From MGBC124762 sp048201935 (GTDB taxonomy: Bacteria; Bacillota; Clostridia; Oscillospirales; Oscillospiraceae): a DNA stretch of 64,000 bases. Position numbers and translations under genes: made by a program. The DNA is taken from the NCBI GenBank assembly GCA_048201935.1, contig DBFBGR010000002.1:62001-126000 (forward strand). The letters are read 5' to 3'. Positions within the stretch are counted from its first letter, which is position 1. Each line of letters starts with the position of its first letter. Below are positions 22,509-31,430 of the stretch, piece by piece. The notes beneath the pieces are model-generated. The model saw nothing but the letters and a program-made list of their open reading frames with translations. It was not told where the DNA came from and did no database searches.

Positions 22509-23622
22509 GCCCGCTCAGAAGCTCCGAGATCACCGGGGCGGCGGTCTGGGCGAAGGTCCTGGCGGCGGTGAGGGCTTCGTCCAGGCTGTTGCCGTGGCCA
22601 CCCACCTCGACGAGCAGGCTGCCCACGGACAGGTTTTGATTGTAATGGGACTTTCTGAGCGCAATGGGCCGGGCCAGGGTAGGGGCCTTGTCGTTGAGGG
22701 CCCGCTCCAGGGTCATAGCGAAGGTGAGATTCTGCCGCCAGTTGGGGTGGTCGCCGCCGTTTTCCCCGGTGCCCACCACCAGCATGACCTGAGCGCAGCC
22801 AGGCAGGGTCTCGCTGTCGGCCACCACCTTGTAGACCGTGCCCTCGCTACCCACCAGAGCGTCCCGGTGAACGTCCAACACCACCGCGATGGAGGGATAG
22901 GCCGCCAGGTACTCCTCCACCGTGGCCTTGGAGCGGGTATAGGCGCCGTTGTAGCTGGGGTAGTCGTGGAGGGTGCGGTCGTGGAGGACGTTCAGCCCAG
23001 CCTGGGCAAAGGCGGCGGCCATCTCGTCCCCCACCCGGACCACGTTGTGGGCGTCGTCCAGGGTGCGGTATGGGTCGCTTTCGGTGTAAAGGTCTTGGCC
23101 AGACTGTGTATAGCTCTCGGTGGCGTGGGTGTGGACGATGAGGATCTGGGGTCCCTTGCCCTGGCCGGAGAGGGTCACCGGCTCCTGGGCCAGGACCTCC
23201 AGGTCCACGGCCTGACTGGTGCGGTTATAGAGGAAAACCCCACCGGCAGAAGGGTAGCCGCCGTCGGCGGTCGGCAAAATGGTCTGGGCCACCACGTTCT
23301 GGTCCTGGCTCTGGCTCTGCTGGATGGGGGCCTCGTCCTCCAGGGAAACGGGCCCTGTGGGGACAGGAGAGGGGACGGTTTCCGGCGGGTCGATGGGCGC
23401 GGTTTCGGATGTTTTGCCTGTAAAGGTAAGTACCTTGCCACGACGTAAATAGGGCGACTGCCCCACCAGCAGCCGCTCCCAAAAGGCGGGAAGGCCTGCG
23501 GAGGCCTTCTCGGCGGCCAGGTCCGCCGCCGCCCCCGGCCCCGAGGCCCCCATCAGACACCAAATGCCTGCCAATGCCAGAAAAAGCGCCCCGGACCGCC
23601 GGGACAGCTTGGCCCATTTCAC
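22486..23622 (-). CDS. spoIIP: stage II sporulation protein P
   Basis: This is a cell-wall hydrolase needed for septal peptidoglycan removal and forespore engulfment, working with SpoIID and SpoIIM. It has 378 residues with an N-terminal membrane anchor (about 10-30). The catalytic amidase/endopeptidase domain lies in the second half: IVHTHATESY, VVLDVHRDA, and SLLVEVGGHGNSLDEA near the end. The zinc-binding histidines and glutamate of the family are present. GTG 23622 is chosen because AAGGAGG lies 9 nt upstream; a further upstream GTG at 23679 lacks a ribosome site. It is convergent with the M56-M23 gene and divergent from smc. Its presence indicates a spore former, or a recent descendant of one. 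Confidence 0.92.
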   Translation of the reverse strand: MKWAKLSRRSGALFLALAGIWCLMGASGPGAAADLAAEKASAGLPAFWERLLVGQSPYLRRGKVLTFTGKTSETAPIDPPETVPSPVPTGPVSLEDEAPIQQSQSQDQNVVAQTILPTADGGYPSAGGVFLYNRTSQAVDLEVLAQEPVTLSGQGKGPQILIVHTHATESYTQSGQDLYTESDPYRTLDDAHNVVRVGDEMAAAFAQAGLNVLHDRTLHDYPSYNGAYTRSKATVEEYLAAYPSIAVVLDVHRDALVGSEGTVYKVVADSETLPGCAQVMLVVGTGENGGDHPNWRQNLTFAMTLERALNDKAPTLARPIALRKSHYNQNLSVGSLLVEVGGHGNSLDEALTAARTFAQTAAPVISELLSGQEEPPSV

Positions 23623-23707
23623 CGTCCGCCACCTCCTTCTCGCCAGCAGTCTATGACGGCGGCTGGCTGGGTAGAACACAAAGCATGGAGGTTGGCCAAA
23701 ATTCAGA

Positions 23708-23736
23708 TTGCAATTCCCGGCAGGATTTGGTATAAT
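23708..23736 (+). promoter_or_regulatory. promoter for smc-ftsY
   Basis: TTGCAA (23708-23713), 17 bp, TATAAT (23731-23736), with TGG before the -10 box. It lies after the first candidate starts of the open frame and so supports the TTG at 23776. Confidence 0.75.
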
Positions 23737-23775
23737 GTTTTAATTAAAGTATACCATGCTGGGAGGTGTGCCCCC

Positions 23776-26700
23776 TTGTATCTGAAAGCATTGGAGATCC
23801 AGGGCTTCAAGTCCTTTCCGGAAAAGACGGTCCTGACCTTTGGTGAGGACATCACCGCTATCGTGGGCCCCAACGGCTCAGGCAAGTCCAACATCTCCGA
23901 CGCCATCCGCTGGGTCATGGGCGAGCAGTCCACCAAGGCCCTGCGAGGCACCAAGATGGAGGACGTGATCTTCGACGGCACGGCCAAGCGCAAGGGCATG
24001 GGCTTTGCCGAGGTCTCGCTGGTGCTGGACAACACCAGCCACATCTTCGACCTGGAGGAGACCGAGGTCATGGTGACCCGGCGGTACTACCGCTCCGGCG
24101 AGAGCGAATACTTCATCAACCGCCGCGCTGCCCGGCTCCGGGACATCAACGAGCTGTTCATGGACACCGGCCTGGGCCGGGAGGGCTATTCCAACATCGG
24201 CCAGGGCAAGATCGACGAGATCCTGTCCGTCAAGTCCGCCGACCGCCGGGAGGTCTTTGAGGAGGCCGCGGGTATTTCCCGTTTTCGCCACCGCAAGGAG
24301 GAGGCCGAGCGCAAGCTGGCCCGGACCGAGGAAAACCTGGTGCGCATCAAGGACAAGATCGACGAGCTGGAGCTTCAGGTGGAGCCCCTGCAAAAGCAGT
24401 CGGAAAAGGCCAAAAAGTTCCTCATCTTACGCGACGAGCTTCGGGGACTTGAAATTTCTGTCTGGTTGGAGCAGTTGGAGAAGATCCGGGTCAACGGCAT
24501 CAAGGTCCTGAACGACTTTGACGCCGCCGTCCGGGACAAGGAGGCGGCCCAGGCGGAGCTCCAGAAGCTCTACGAGGCCGCCGAGGGCTTTGCCGCCGCC
24601 ATCCGGGACAAGGACATGGAGACCGACCAGGTCCGTTTTGAGCTCTCCCGCCAGGAGACCGATGTCAGCGAGTTGGAGAGCTCGGTGGCCGTCATCAAAA
24701 ACCAGATCAAAAACAACATTGAAAACACCCAGCGTATCCAGCAGGAGCTCTCCCAGCAGGAGGGCCGGGCGGGGTCTATCAACGCCCAGATCGCCGAGGG
24801 CCAGGCCAAGATCGAGACCATCGTCAGGGACATGGAGGCCCTGCGCCAGACGCTGGACCAGCGGGCCCAGGAGGCCGAGGAGGCAGGCCGCACCGCCGGC
24901 ACGCTGGCCGACGAGCTGGAGACCCTGCGCCGCAAGCAGGCTATGGAGACTGCCTCGGCCGCCGAGGCCCGGGCGCTGCTGTCCGCCCTCACCGCCGCCG
25001 CCCAGGAGCTTTTTGACCGGGAAGAGGCCGTGGGCAAGGAGCTCATCGCCCAAAAGGAGCGCCTGGAGCAGCTTGGCGCCGACCGAAACGCGGTTCAGGA
25101 GGAGCTGACAAAGGCCCAGGAGGACAAGGACTCCCTGGGCAATATCATCTCGGGCTACACCCTGCGCCTTGAGAGCCGGGAGAAGAAGGCCCGGGACGCG
25201 GAGGAGACCCACCGGGGCCTGCAGATGGACCAAAACAACCTGCAGTCGCGCATCCGGATGCTCTCGGAGATGGAAAAGCTCTACGAGGGCTACTCCAAAT
25301 CTGTCAAGCTGGTGATGGGCGAGGCCGAGCGCGGCAGCCTCCACGGCATCCACGGCCCGGTGGCGGGACTTTTGAAGGTCCCCGATGAATACGCCGTGGC
25401 CATCGAGATCGCCCTGGGTAGTGCTATGCAGAACCTGGTGGTGGACACCGAGGACAACGCCAAGAAGGCCATCGGCTACCTCAAGTGCCGGGACGGCGGA
25501 CGCTGTACCTTCCTGCCGCTGAACGCCATCCGGGGCCGCAACTTCCAAGATGAGGCCGTGGTGGACGAACCCGGCTTCATCGGCCTGGGCGACGAGCTCA
25601 TCACCTTCGATAAGAAATATGAGACCGTGTTCTCCAGCCTTCTGGGCGGCATTGTCATCGCCAAGGACCTGGATAAGGCGGTGGACATTGCCAAAAAGTA
25701 CGGCTACCGCTTCAAGATCGTTACCCTGGACGGCCAGGTGGTGAACCCCGGCGGCTCCATGACCGGCGGCTCTGTGTCCCGCAGCGCGGGCATTTTGAGC
25801 CGGGCCAACGAGCTCCAGCGCTTGGGCGAGCAGATGACCGCCCTGGAGGAGAAGCTCCGCCAGAGCGCCAAGGTCCTGGAGGAGGCCGTCCGGGAGCGCA
25901 CCGCCGCGGCCTACGAGTTAGAGGCCGCCCAGGGTCAGGAGCGCGAGCATGAAAACGCCATCTTGCAGCTCACCGAGCGGCTGGAGGCCGCCCAGTGGGT
26001 CCTCTCTGAGGCCCAGCAGCACCAGACCGAGCTCCAGGAAGAGCTGGACCAGATCCAGTCCCGGGCCGCGCAGACCCAGACCGACACCCAGCAGGCCAAG
26101 GACCGCATCGAGGCGCTGGAGGGCTCCGCCGCCGCCATCGAGGCCCAGGCCGAGAGCAAGGCTCAGGGCCAGACCAAGCTCCAGCAGGCCCTGGCCGACC
26201 TCAGCCGCCAGATGGCCGACGGCAACGCCCAGTTGGCGGCTCTGGAGGGCGAAAAGGCCGCCTCAGAGACCGCGCTGACCCAGTTGGAGGCCCTCCACCG
26301 GGACATCGCCGGCGACCGGGCCCAGCGGCTGCAGATGATCGCCGATTTCGAAGAACAAAACAAGGCCCACCAGCAGGAGATCGCCGAAAAGGAACAGCGG
26401 CTCCAAGACATCCGGGACGGCAGCCGGGAGAAGAACGAGCTCATCCGCCGCCTGGCCCAGGAGAAATTGGAGTTGGAGGGCCAGCGCAACCAGGCCGACC
26501 GGGAGAGCCGGGACAAGGCCAGCCAGCTCCAGAGCATGGAGCGGGAGGTCTCCATCCTGGAGCAGAAAAAGCTCTCCGCCGCCATGGAGGAAAAGCAGAT
26601 ATTGGACAAGCTCTGGGATAGTTACGAGCTCTCCCACGAGGCCGCCAAGGCCCAGCAGCAGCCCATCGAGGATATGCGCGCCGCCCAAAAGCGCATCGGC

Positions 26701-27357
26701 GAGCTCAAGCGTTCCATCTCGGCCCTGGGCAACATCAACCTGGACTCCATCGAGGAATACCAGCGGGTCAACGAGCGCTATACCTATTTCACTGAGCAGC
26801 GTGACGACGTGACCCGTTCCAAAAAGGAGCTGGAGGACATCATCGCCCAGATCACCGGCGAGATGGAGACCATCTTTGCCACCCAGTTCAAGCTCATTGC
26901 CGAGACCTTCTCGGCCACCTTCCTGGAGCTCTTTGGCGGCGGCAAGGCCACCTTGGAACTGGAGGACCCGGACGATATCCTGAACTGCGGCATCGACATC
27001 AAGGCCCAGCCTCCGGGCAAGGCCCTGAAGACCATCACGCTGCTCTCCGGCGGTGAGCGGGCCTTCGTGGCCATCGCCCTCTACTTCGCCATCCTCAAGG
27101 TCCGGCCCACGCCGTTTTGCGTCATGGACGAGATCGAGGCCGCTCTGGACGATTCCAATGTGGTCCGCTACGCCAACTATATGCGCCAGATGTCAGACAA
27201 GACCCAGTTCATTGTCATCACCCACCGCCGTGGCACCATGGAGGAGGCCGACGTGCTCTACGGCGTCACCATGCAGGAAAAGGGCGTCAGCCGGGTGCTG
27301 ACCATCAATCTCAACGACGTGGAAAAAGAACTCCATCTGGAGAATTTTGTGCAGTAA
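23776..27357 (+). CDS. smc: chromosome segregation protein SMC
   Basis: This is the SMC condensin subunit, which compacts and separates chromosomes together with ScpA and ScpB. It has 1193 residues, the normal length. The N-terminal head contains Walker A GPNGSGKSN. Two long coiled coils flank the hinge at about 520-640 (HGPVAGLLKVPDEYAVAIEIALG, then NPGGSMTGGS). The C-terminal head has the signature LLSGGERAFVAIAL and Walker B FCVMDEIEAALDDSN. The start is TTG 23776, with GGGAGGTG 7 nt upstream and the standard opening LYLKALEIQGFKSF. The upstream promoter excludes earlier starts. ftsY follows 21 bp later, the usual Firmicute order. Confidence 0.97.
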   Translation: MYLKALEIQGFKSFPEKTVLTFGEDITAIVGPNGSGKSNISDAIRWVMGEQSTKALRGTKMEDVIFDGTAKRKGMGFAEVSLVLDNTSHIFDLEETEVMVTRRYYRSGESEYFINRRAARLRDINELFMDTGLGREGYSNIGQGKIDEILSVKSADRREVFEEAAGISRFRHRKEEAERKLARTEENLVRIKDKIDELELQVEPLQKQSEKAKKFLILRDELRGLEISVWLEQLEKIRVNGIKVLNDFDAAVRDKEAAQAELQKLYEAAEGFAAAIRDKDMETDQVRFELSRQETDVSELESSVAVIKNQIKNNIENTQRIQQELSQQEGRAGSINAQIAEGQAKIETIVRDMEALRQTLDQRAQEAEEAGRTAGTLADELETLRRKQAMETASAAEARALLSALTAAAQELFDREEAVGKELIAQKERLEQLGADRNAVQEELTKAQEDKDSLGNIISGYTLRLESREKKARDAEETHRGLQMDQNNLQSRIRMLSEMEKLYEGYSKSVKLVMGEAERGSLHGIHGPVAGLLKVPDEYAVAIEIALGSAMQNLVVDTEDNAKKAIGYLKCRDGGRCTFLPLNAIRGRNFQDEAVVDEPGFIGLGDELITFDKKYETVFSSLLGGIVIAKDLDKAVDIAKKYGYRFKIVTLDGQVVNPGGSMTGGSVSRSAGILSRANELQRLGEQMTALEEKLRQSAKVLEEAVRERTAAAYELEAAQGQEREHENAILQLTERLEAAQWVLSEAQQHQTELQEELDQIQSRAAQTQTDTQQAKDRIEALEGSAAAIEAQAESKAQGQTKLQQALADLSRQMADGNAQLAALEGEKAASETALTQLEALHRDIAGDRAQRLQMIADFEEQNKAHQQEIAEKEQRLQDIRDGSREKNELIRRLAQEKLELEGQRNQADRESRDKASQLQSMEREVSILEQKKLSAAMEEKQILDKLWDSYELSHEAAKAQQQPIEDMRAAQKRIGELKRSISALGNINLDSIEEYQRVNERYTYFTEQRDDVTRSKKELEDIIAQITGEMETIFATQFKLIAETFSATFLELFGGGKATLELEDPDDILNCGIDIKAQPPGKALKTITLLSGGERAFVAIALYFAILKVRPTPFCVMDEIEAALDDSNVVRYANYMRQMSDKTQFIVITHRRGTMEEADVLYGVTMQEKGVSRVLTINLNDVEKELHLENFVQ

Positions 27358-27378
27358 ACACCGCAAAGGAGCAAGACT

Positions 27379-28278
27379 GTGGGATTTTTTGAGAAAATCA
27401 AAGCGGGGCTGTCCCGCACCAAGGAAAACATCGGCCACTCCCTGGACAACCTCTTTGCCGGGGAACTCACCGACGATTTTTACGACGAGCTGGAGGAGAC
27501 CCTCATCCTCTCTGACATGGGGGTGGAGACCACCCTGGAGGTGGTGGAGGCCCTGCGGACCCAGGCCAAGGAGCAGAAGATCAAGGACGCTCAAGGCGCC
27601 CGCGAGCTTTTACGCGATATCATCGCCCAGATGCTTCAGGTAGGGGACCAGGACCTGGACCTGGCCCAGAAGCCCGGCATTGTCCTCTTCATTGGCGTAA
27701 ACGGCGTGGGCAAGACCACCACCATCGGCAAGCTGGCCGCCAGCCTGAAGGGCCAGGGGAATAAGGTCCTGCTGGCCGCCGCGGACACCTTCCGGGCCGC
27801 CGCCGCCGACCAACTCACCATCTGGAGTGAGCGCTCCGGGGTGGACATCGTCAAGCAGCACGAGGGGGCCGACCCCGCCTCGGTGGTCTTCGACGCCCTG
27901 GCCGCCGCCAAGGCCCGGAGCTGTGACGCGGTGCTCATCGACACCGCCGGGCGGCTCCACAACAAGCAAAATCTCATGAACGAACTCAATAAGATCAGCC
28001 GTGTCATTGACCGGGAGTGCCCCAACTCCAGCCGTGAGACCCTGCTGGTGCTGGACGCCACCACCGGGCAAAACGGCCTCATCCAGGCCAAGCAGTTCAA
28101 GGAGACCGCCGGCATTACCGGCATCGTTTTGACCAAGCTGGACGGCACCGCCAAGGGCGGCATCGTCCTGGCCATCGCCCACGAACTGCAGATCCCGGTG
28201 AAGTATATCGGCGTGGGCGAGGGCGTGGACGACCTGATGCCCTTTGACCCCGTGGCCTTCGCCCAGGCGTTGATCTAG
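27379..28278 (+). CDS. ftsY: signal recognition particle receptor FtsY
   Basis: This SRP GTPase docks ribosome-SRP complexes at the membrane for cotranslational insertion. It has 299 residues. The N domain is a four-helix bundle (1-95) and the G domain follows, with G1 GVNGVGKTT, the ADTFRAAAADQL insert region, G3 DTAGRLHN and G4 TKLDGTAKGG. The acidic A domain of enterobacterial FtsY is absent, as is usual in Firmicutes. GTG 27379 follows AAAGGAGC. It is transcribed with smc from the promoter at 23708. Confidence 0.96.
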   Translation: MGFFEKIKAGLSRTKENIGHSLDNLFAGELTDDFYDELEETLILSDMGVETTLEVVEALRTQAKEQKIKDAQGARELLRDIIAQMLQVGDQDLDLAQKPGIVLFIGVNGVGKTTTIGKLAASLKGQGNKVLLAAADTFRAAAADQLTIWSERSGVDIVKQHEGADPASVVFDALAAAKARSCDAVLIDTAGRLHNKQNLMNELNKISRVIDRECPNSSRETLLVLDATTGQNGLIQAKQFKETAGITGIVLTKLDGTAKGGIVLAIAHELQIPVKYIGVGEGVDDLMPFDPVAFAQALI

Positions 28279-28282
28279 AGCC

Positions 28283-28585
28283 ATGCCAAGAGAGTTTGTG
28301 GGTATGCTCCTTGGTGGGATAATTCCCATGATCGCAGGATGTTGCTATCTGTTTGTAGGCATTTATAGCAGACGGAAGGCAGAACATATTGCGAAACGTC
28401 CATATGCCGGCCGTCCCAGGTTTCTTGACCGTGTTCTCGAGGGACGTCATCAAACCTGGAATACCGGTCGTCGGCGGACAAGTGAGGAGATCAAGCGATT
28501 GGGCACGTACCGGATCGTAATAGGCGTTTTATTTCTCGTTGTATCGCTGGTATATATTTGTCAGATGTGGAAGGTGTTGGCATGA
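28283..28585 (+). CDS. small hypothetical protein with two membrane helices
   Basis: I do not recognise this 100-residue protein. Helices at about 6-28 (MLLGGIIPMIAGCCYLFVGIY) and 75-95 flank a basic central loop with many Arg and Lys residues. Base composition is lower in GC than in the neighbours. No clear ribosome site precedes ATG 28283; ATG 28304 is an alternative. Its stop overlaps the rph start region (ATGATGA), which suggests coupling and supports its being a real gene inserted between ftsY and rph. Confidence 0.55.
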   Translation: MPREFVGMLLGGIIPMIAGCCYLFVGIYSRRKAEHIAKRPYAGRPRFLDRVLEGRHQTWNTGRRRTSEEIKRLGTYRIVIGVLFLVVSLVYICQMWKVLA

Positions 28586-29301
28586 TGAAAAGGATCGATG
28601 GACGAAAAGACGACCAGCTCCGGGATGTGGATATCGCCACCGGCTATCTGAAATTCGCCGAGGGCAGCGTGCTCATTACCTGCGGCAATACCCGCGTCCT
28701 CTGCGCGGCCTCGGTGGAGGAGCGCACCCCGCCCCATGTGGCCGAGGGGGAGGGCTGGGTCACCGCCGAGTATTCCATGCTGCCCCGGGCCAACCGGGAG
28801 CGGTCTAAGCGGGACGTGGCCAAGCTCAAGCTGTCTCCCCGCAGCGCGGAGATCCAGCGGCTCATTGGTCGGTCCCTCCGGGCCTGTGTGGACATGAAAA
28901 AGCTGGGTGAGCGCACCATCACCATCGACTGCGACGTGATCCAGGGCGATGGCGGCACCCGCACCGCCAGTATCACCGGCGGTTACGTGGCGTTAGCCTT
29001 GGCCTGCAAAAAGCTGATGGCCGACGGGCTGTTGGAGCAAGACCCGCTCATCGGCCAGGTGGCCGCCGTGTCGGCGGGCATCGTGGACGACCAGCCTATG
29101 CTGGACCTCTGCTACGAGGAGGACAGCGCCGCCCAGGTAGATTTCAACTGCGTCATGACCGCCGACGGCCGGCTGGTGGAAATCCAGGGCACTGGGGAGG
29201 GGAGAGCCTATACCCCTCAGGAGTTGCAGACGCTGCTGGCGCTGTGCCAAAAGGGCATTCAAGAGTTGCAAGGCTTGCAGCGCAAAGCGTTGAACGGATA
29301 A
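28582..29301 (+). CDS. rph: ribonuclease PH
   Basis: This phosphate-dependent 3'-5' exoribonuclease trims tRNA 3' ends and degrades structured RNA; it forms a hexamer. It has 239 residues. Family blocks are RVLCAASVEERTPPH, GWVTAEYSMLPRAN, the phosphate-binding region GDGGTRTASITGGYVAL and DLCYEEDSAAQVDFN. ATG 28582 is preceded by GGAAGG; the adjoining ATG 28585 is possible. It forms a tight gene run with rdgB, yhbY, nadD and the LCP protein, the usual arrangement in this bacterial group. Confidence 0.95.
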   Translation: MMKRIDGRKDDQLRDVDIATGYLKFAEGSVLITCGNTRVLCAASVEERTPPHVAEGEGWVTAEYSMLPRANRERSKRDVAKLKLSPRSAEIQRLIGRSLRACVDMKKLGERTITIDCDVIQGDGGTRTASITGGYVALALACKKLMADGLLEQDPLIGQVAAVSAGIVDDQPMLDLCYEEDSAAQVDFNCVMTADGRLVEIQGTGEGRAYTPQELQTLLALCQKGIQELQGLQRKALNG

Positions 29302-29316
29302 GGAGGCTACACAGAG

Positions 29317-29916
29317 ATGAAATTCGTTTTGGCCAGTAAAAATGACCACAAGCTGGTGGAAATGCGCCGCATTTTGGGCGACCTGGGCGTGGAGGTAGTG
29401 CTGGAATCCGACGTGGGCGTGGACATCGACGTGGAGGAGACCGGCGAGACCTTTGAGGAAAATTCCCTTTTGAAGGCCAAGGCCGTCATGGAGGCCACGG
29501 GCCTGCCCGCCATTGCCGACGACTCCGGACTGTGCGTGGACGCCCTGAACGGCGCGCCGGGAGTGTACTCCGCCCGCTACGGCGGCGAAGGATTGCTGGA
29601 CAGGAGACGCTATGAGCTGGTACTGGAGGCATTGAAGGGTCAGCTTTCCAGGGCCGCTAAATTCGTCTCGGTGGTCACCGCCTGTTTCCCCGGCGGCGAC
29701 GTGCTGGTAGCCCGGGGAGAGTGTCCCGGCACCATCGCCTACGCACCCCAGGGAGAGAACGGTTTTGGCTACGACCCCATCTTTTTCGTGCCCAGTCTGC
29801 GCAAGACCTTTGCCCAGATGACCCCCGAGGAGAAAAACAGCGTTTCCCACCGGGGTGTGGCCTTGGAGAAATTTAAGACGGAATTGGAGGGGTATCTGCG
29901 TGGACTTGACCAGTAA
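29317..29916 (+). CDS. rdgB: XTP/dITP diphosphatase (RdgB/HAM1 family)
   Basis: This house-cleaning pyrophosphatase hydrolyses XTP, ITP and dITP so that deaminated purines are not built into nucleic acids. It has 199 residues, the standard length. Motifs are the opening VLASKNDHKLVEM (SxNxxK), ETGETFEENSLLKA, ADDSGLCVDAL with the catalytic Asp, and the closing GYDPIFFVP and SHRGVALEKF. AAGGAGG lies before the ATG. Its end overlaps the yhbY start by 17 bp. Pairing with RNase PH is widespread in bacteria. Confidence 0.95.
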   Translation: MKFVLASKNDHKLVEMRRILGDLGVEVVLESDVGVDIDVEETGETFEENSLLKAKAVMEATGLPAIADDSGLCVDALNGAPGVYSARYGGEGLLDRRRYELVLEALKGQLSRAAKFVSVVTACFPGGDVLVARGECPGTIAYAPQGENGFGYDPIFFVPSLRKTFAQMTPEEKNSVSHRGVALEKFKTELEGYLRGLDQ

Positions 29917-30220
29917 GCAACGCGCCCAGCTCCGGGGCCTGGCCAACGGCATCGACACCATCCTCCACATCGGCAAGGATGGTATTGGCGAAAATCTCAT
30001 TGCCCAGGCCAATGACGCCCTGGAGGCCCGGGAGCTCATTAAGGGCAGGGTGCTGGAAAACTCCATGATGACCGCCCGGGAGGCCGCCGAGGAGCTGGCT
30101 GTGGCCGTCCGGGCCGAGGTGGTCCAGGTCATTGGAACAAAATTCGTCCTCTATCGTCCAAGCCATAATAAGGAAAAGAAGGATAAGATCGTCCTAGTAA
30201 AGCCCGCCAAGCGTTCGTGA
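29900..30220 (+). CDS. yhbY: YhbY family RNA-binding (CRM domain) protein
   Basis: This 106-residue CRM-domain protein associates with pre-50S ribosomal particles in other bacteria. The pattern LTSKQRAQLRGLAN, then HIGKDGIGENLIAQANDAL and the closing QVIGTKFVLYRPS is clear. The GTG at 29900 has GGAGGGG 7 nt upstream and lies inside the end of rdgB, so the two are likely coupled. An upstream in-frame opening at 29855 has no ribosome site and no family sequence. Confidence 0.9.
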   Translation: MDLTSKQRAQLRGLANGIDTILHIGKDGIGENLIAQANDALEARELIKGRVLENSMMTAREAAEELAVAVRAEVVQVIGTKFVLYRPSHNKEKKDKIVLVKPAKRS

Positions 30221-30241
30221 TCTCTCTCAAGGGGGAATGCT

Positions 30242-31417
30242 ATGAACATCGGCATTTACGGCGGCACCTTTGACCCGCCTCACCTGGGCCATATGCGCGC
30301 GGCCCAGGCGGCCATGGAGCTGCTGGAGCTGGACAAGCTCATCTTTGTCCCCGCCAAGCAGCCGCCCCATAAGGCCCTCAGCGGCGACAGTGCAGCGCCT
30401 GAGCAGCGCCTTGCCATGACCCGCTTGATGGCGGACGCGCTGCTTTCGCCGGAGAAGGTCTCGGTGGACGAGCTGGAGCTGAAGCGTGAGGGAAAGAGCT
30501 ATACCTCGGATACCCTGCGCCAAATGCGCAAATGCTACCCAGAGGACCAGCTATGGCTTTTGGTGGGTACGGATATGTTCCTCACCCTCCAGGACTGGCA
30601 TGAGAGCCAGGTGGTCCTGTCCCTGGCGGGCATTGCCGCCTTTGCTCGGACCAAGGCGGACAGTCCCGCGGTCCTTTCGCGGCAAAAAAAGCTGCTGGAG
30701 GAGAGATTTGGCGCTCAGGTGCGGCTTTTGGAGCTGCCCCAGGTCTACGATGTTTCCTCCACCCAGATCCGGGAAGGAGCGGACAGCGCCCATCTGCCTG
30801 TGTCTGTTTGGGGCTATATCCTCCGAAACGGCCTCTACGGCGCGGGCCGGGACCTGGCCCGGCTGAGTGACGACGACCTACGAGCCTGCTCGCTCTCCAT
30901 GGTATACGCCAAGCGTCACGCCCACATCCTGGGTGTAGAGCAAGAGGCGGTGAAGCTGGCAAAGCGCTGGGGCGGCGACGAGACCGCCGCCCGGCGGGCC
31001 GCCATCCTCCACGATTGCACCAAATACTGGTCCACCCAGCGCCATCTGGCCTACTGCGAGGAGTATAAGTTGCCCCTTGACCCGTTGGAGCTGAAGTCGG
31101 AAAAACTGCTCCACGCCAAGACGGGAGCGCTGGTGGCCCGGCATATCTTCGGTCAGAGCGACGAAGTCTTTGACGCGATCTACTGCCACACCACTGGCAA
31201 AAAAGACATGACGCTGCTGGACAAGATCATCTATATCGCCGACTACATGGAGCCCAACCGGGATTTCCCCGGCGTGGAACGGCTGAGAGAACTGGCCTAC
31301 ACAGACCTGGACGCCGCGGTGGCGCTGGGCTGTGAGATGTCCATTCGAGAGATGGAAGAGAAGGGGAGAGAGGTCCACCCAAACACCAGCATGGCGCTGG
31401 CCTCACTGCGACACTGA
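30242..31417 (+). CDS. nadD: fused nicotinate-nucleotide adenylyltransferase (NadD) and YqeK-type HD phosphohydrolase
   Basis: The first half (about 1-200) is NadD, which adenylates nicotinate mononucleotide in NAD synthesis: GTFDPPHLGH at 8-17 is the nucleotidyltransferase HxGH motif, and VSSTQIREG is the closing ISSTxIR motif. The second half (about 210-391) is an HD-domain protein of the YqeK type, which hydrolyses Ap4A symmetrically: HAHILGVEQEA, ILHDCTK, HAKTGALVA and YIADYMEPNRDFPG. In Bacillus these are two adjacent genes; here one 391-codon frame joins them with no internal stop. The two activities may act independently in the same polypeptide. Confidence 0.92.
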   Translation: MNIGIYGGTFDPPHLGHMRAAQAAMELLELDKLIFVPAKQPPHKALSGDSAAPEQRLAMTRLMADALLSPEKVSVDELELKREGKSYTSDTLRQMRKCYPEDQLWLLVGTDMFLTLQDWHESQVVLSLAGIAAFARTKADSPAVLSRQKKLLEERFGAQVRLLELPQVYDVSSTQIREGADSAHLPVSVWGYILRNGLYGAGRDLARLSDDDLRACSLSMVYAKRHAHILGVEQEAVKLAKRWGGDETAARRAAILHDCTKYWSTQRHLAYCEEYKLPLDPLELKSEKLLHAKTGALVARHIFGQSDEVFDAIYCHTTGKKDMTLLDKIIYIADYMEPNRDFPGVERLRELAYTDLDAAVALGCEMSIREMEEKGREVHPNTSMALASLRH

Positions 31418-31430
31418 AAGGAATGGGAAC

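Noticed and set aside
23653..23775. N-terminal extension of SMC
   Set aside because: It precedes the promoter at 23708-23736 and does not match the SMC family start.
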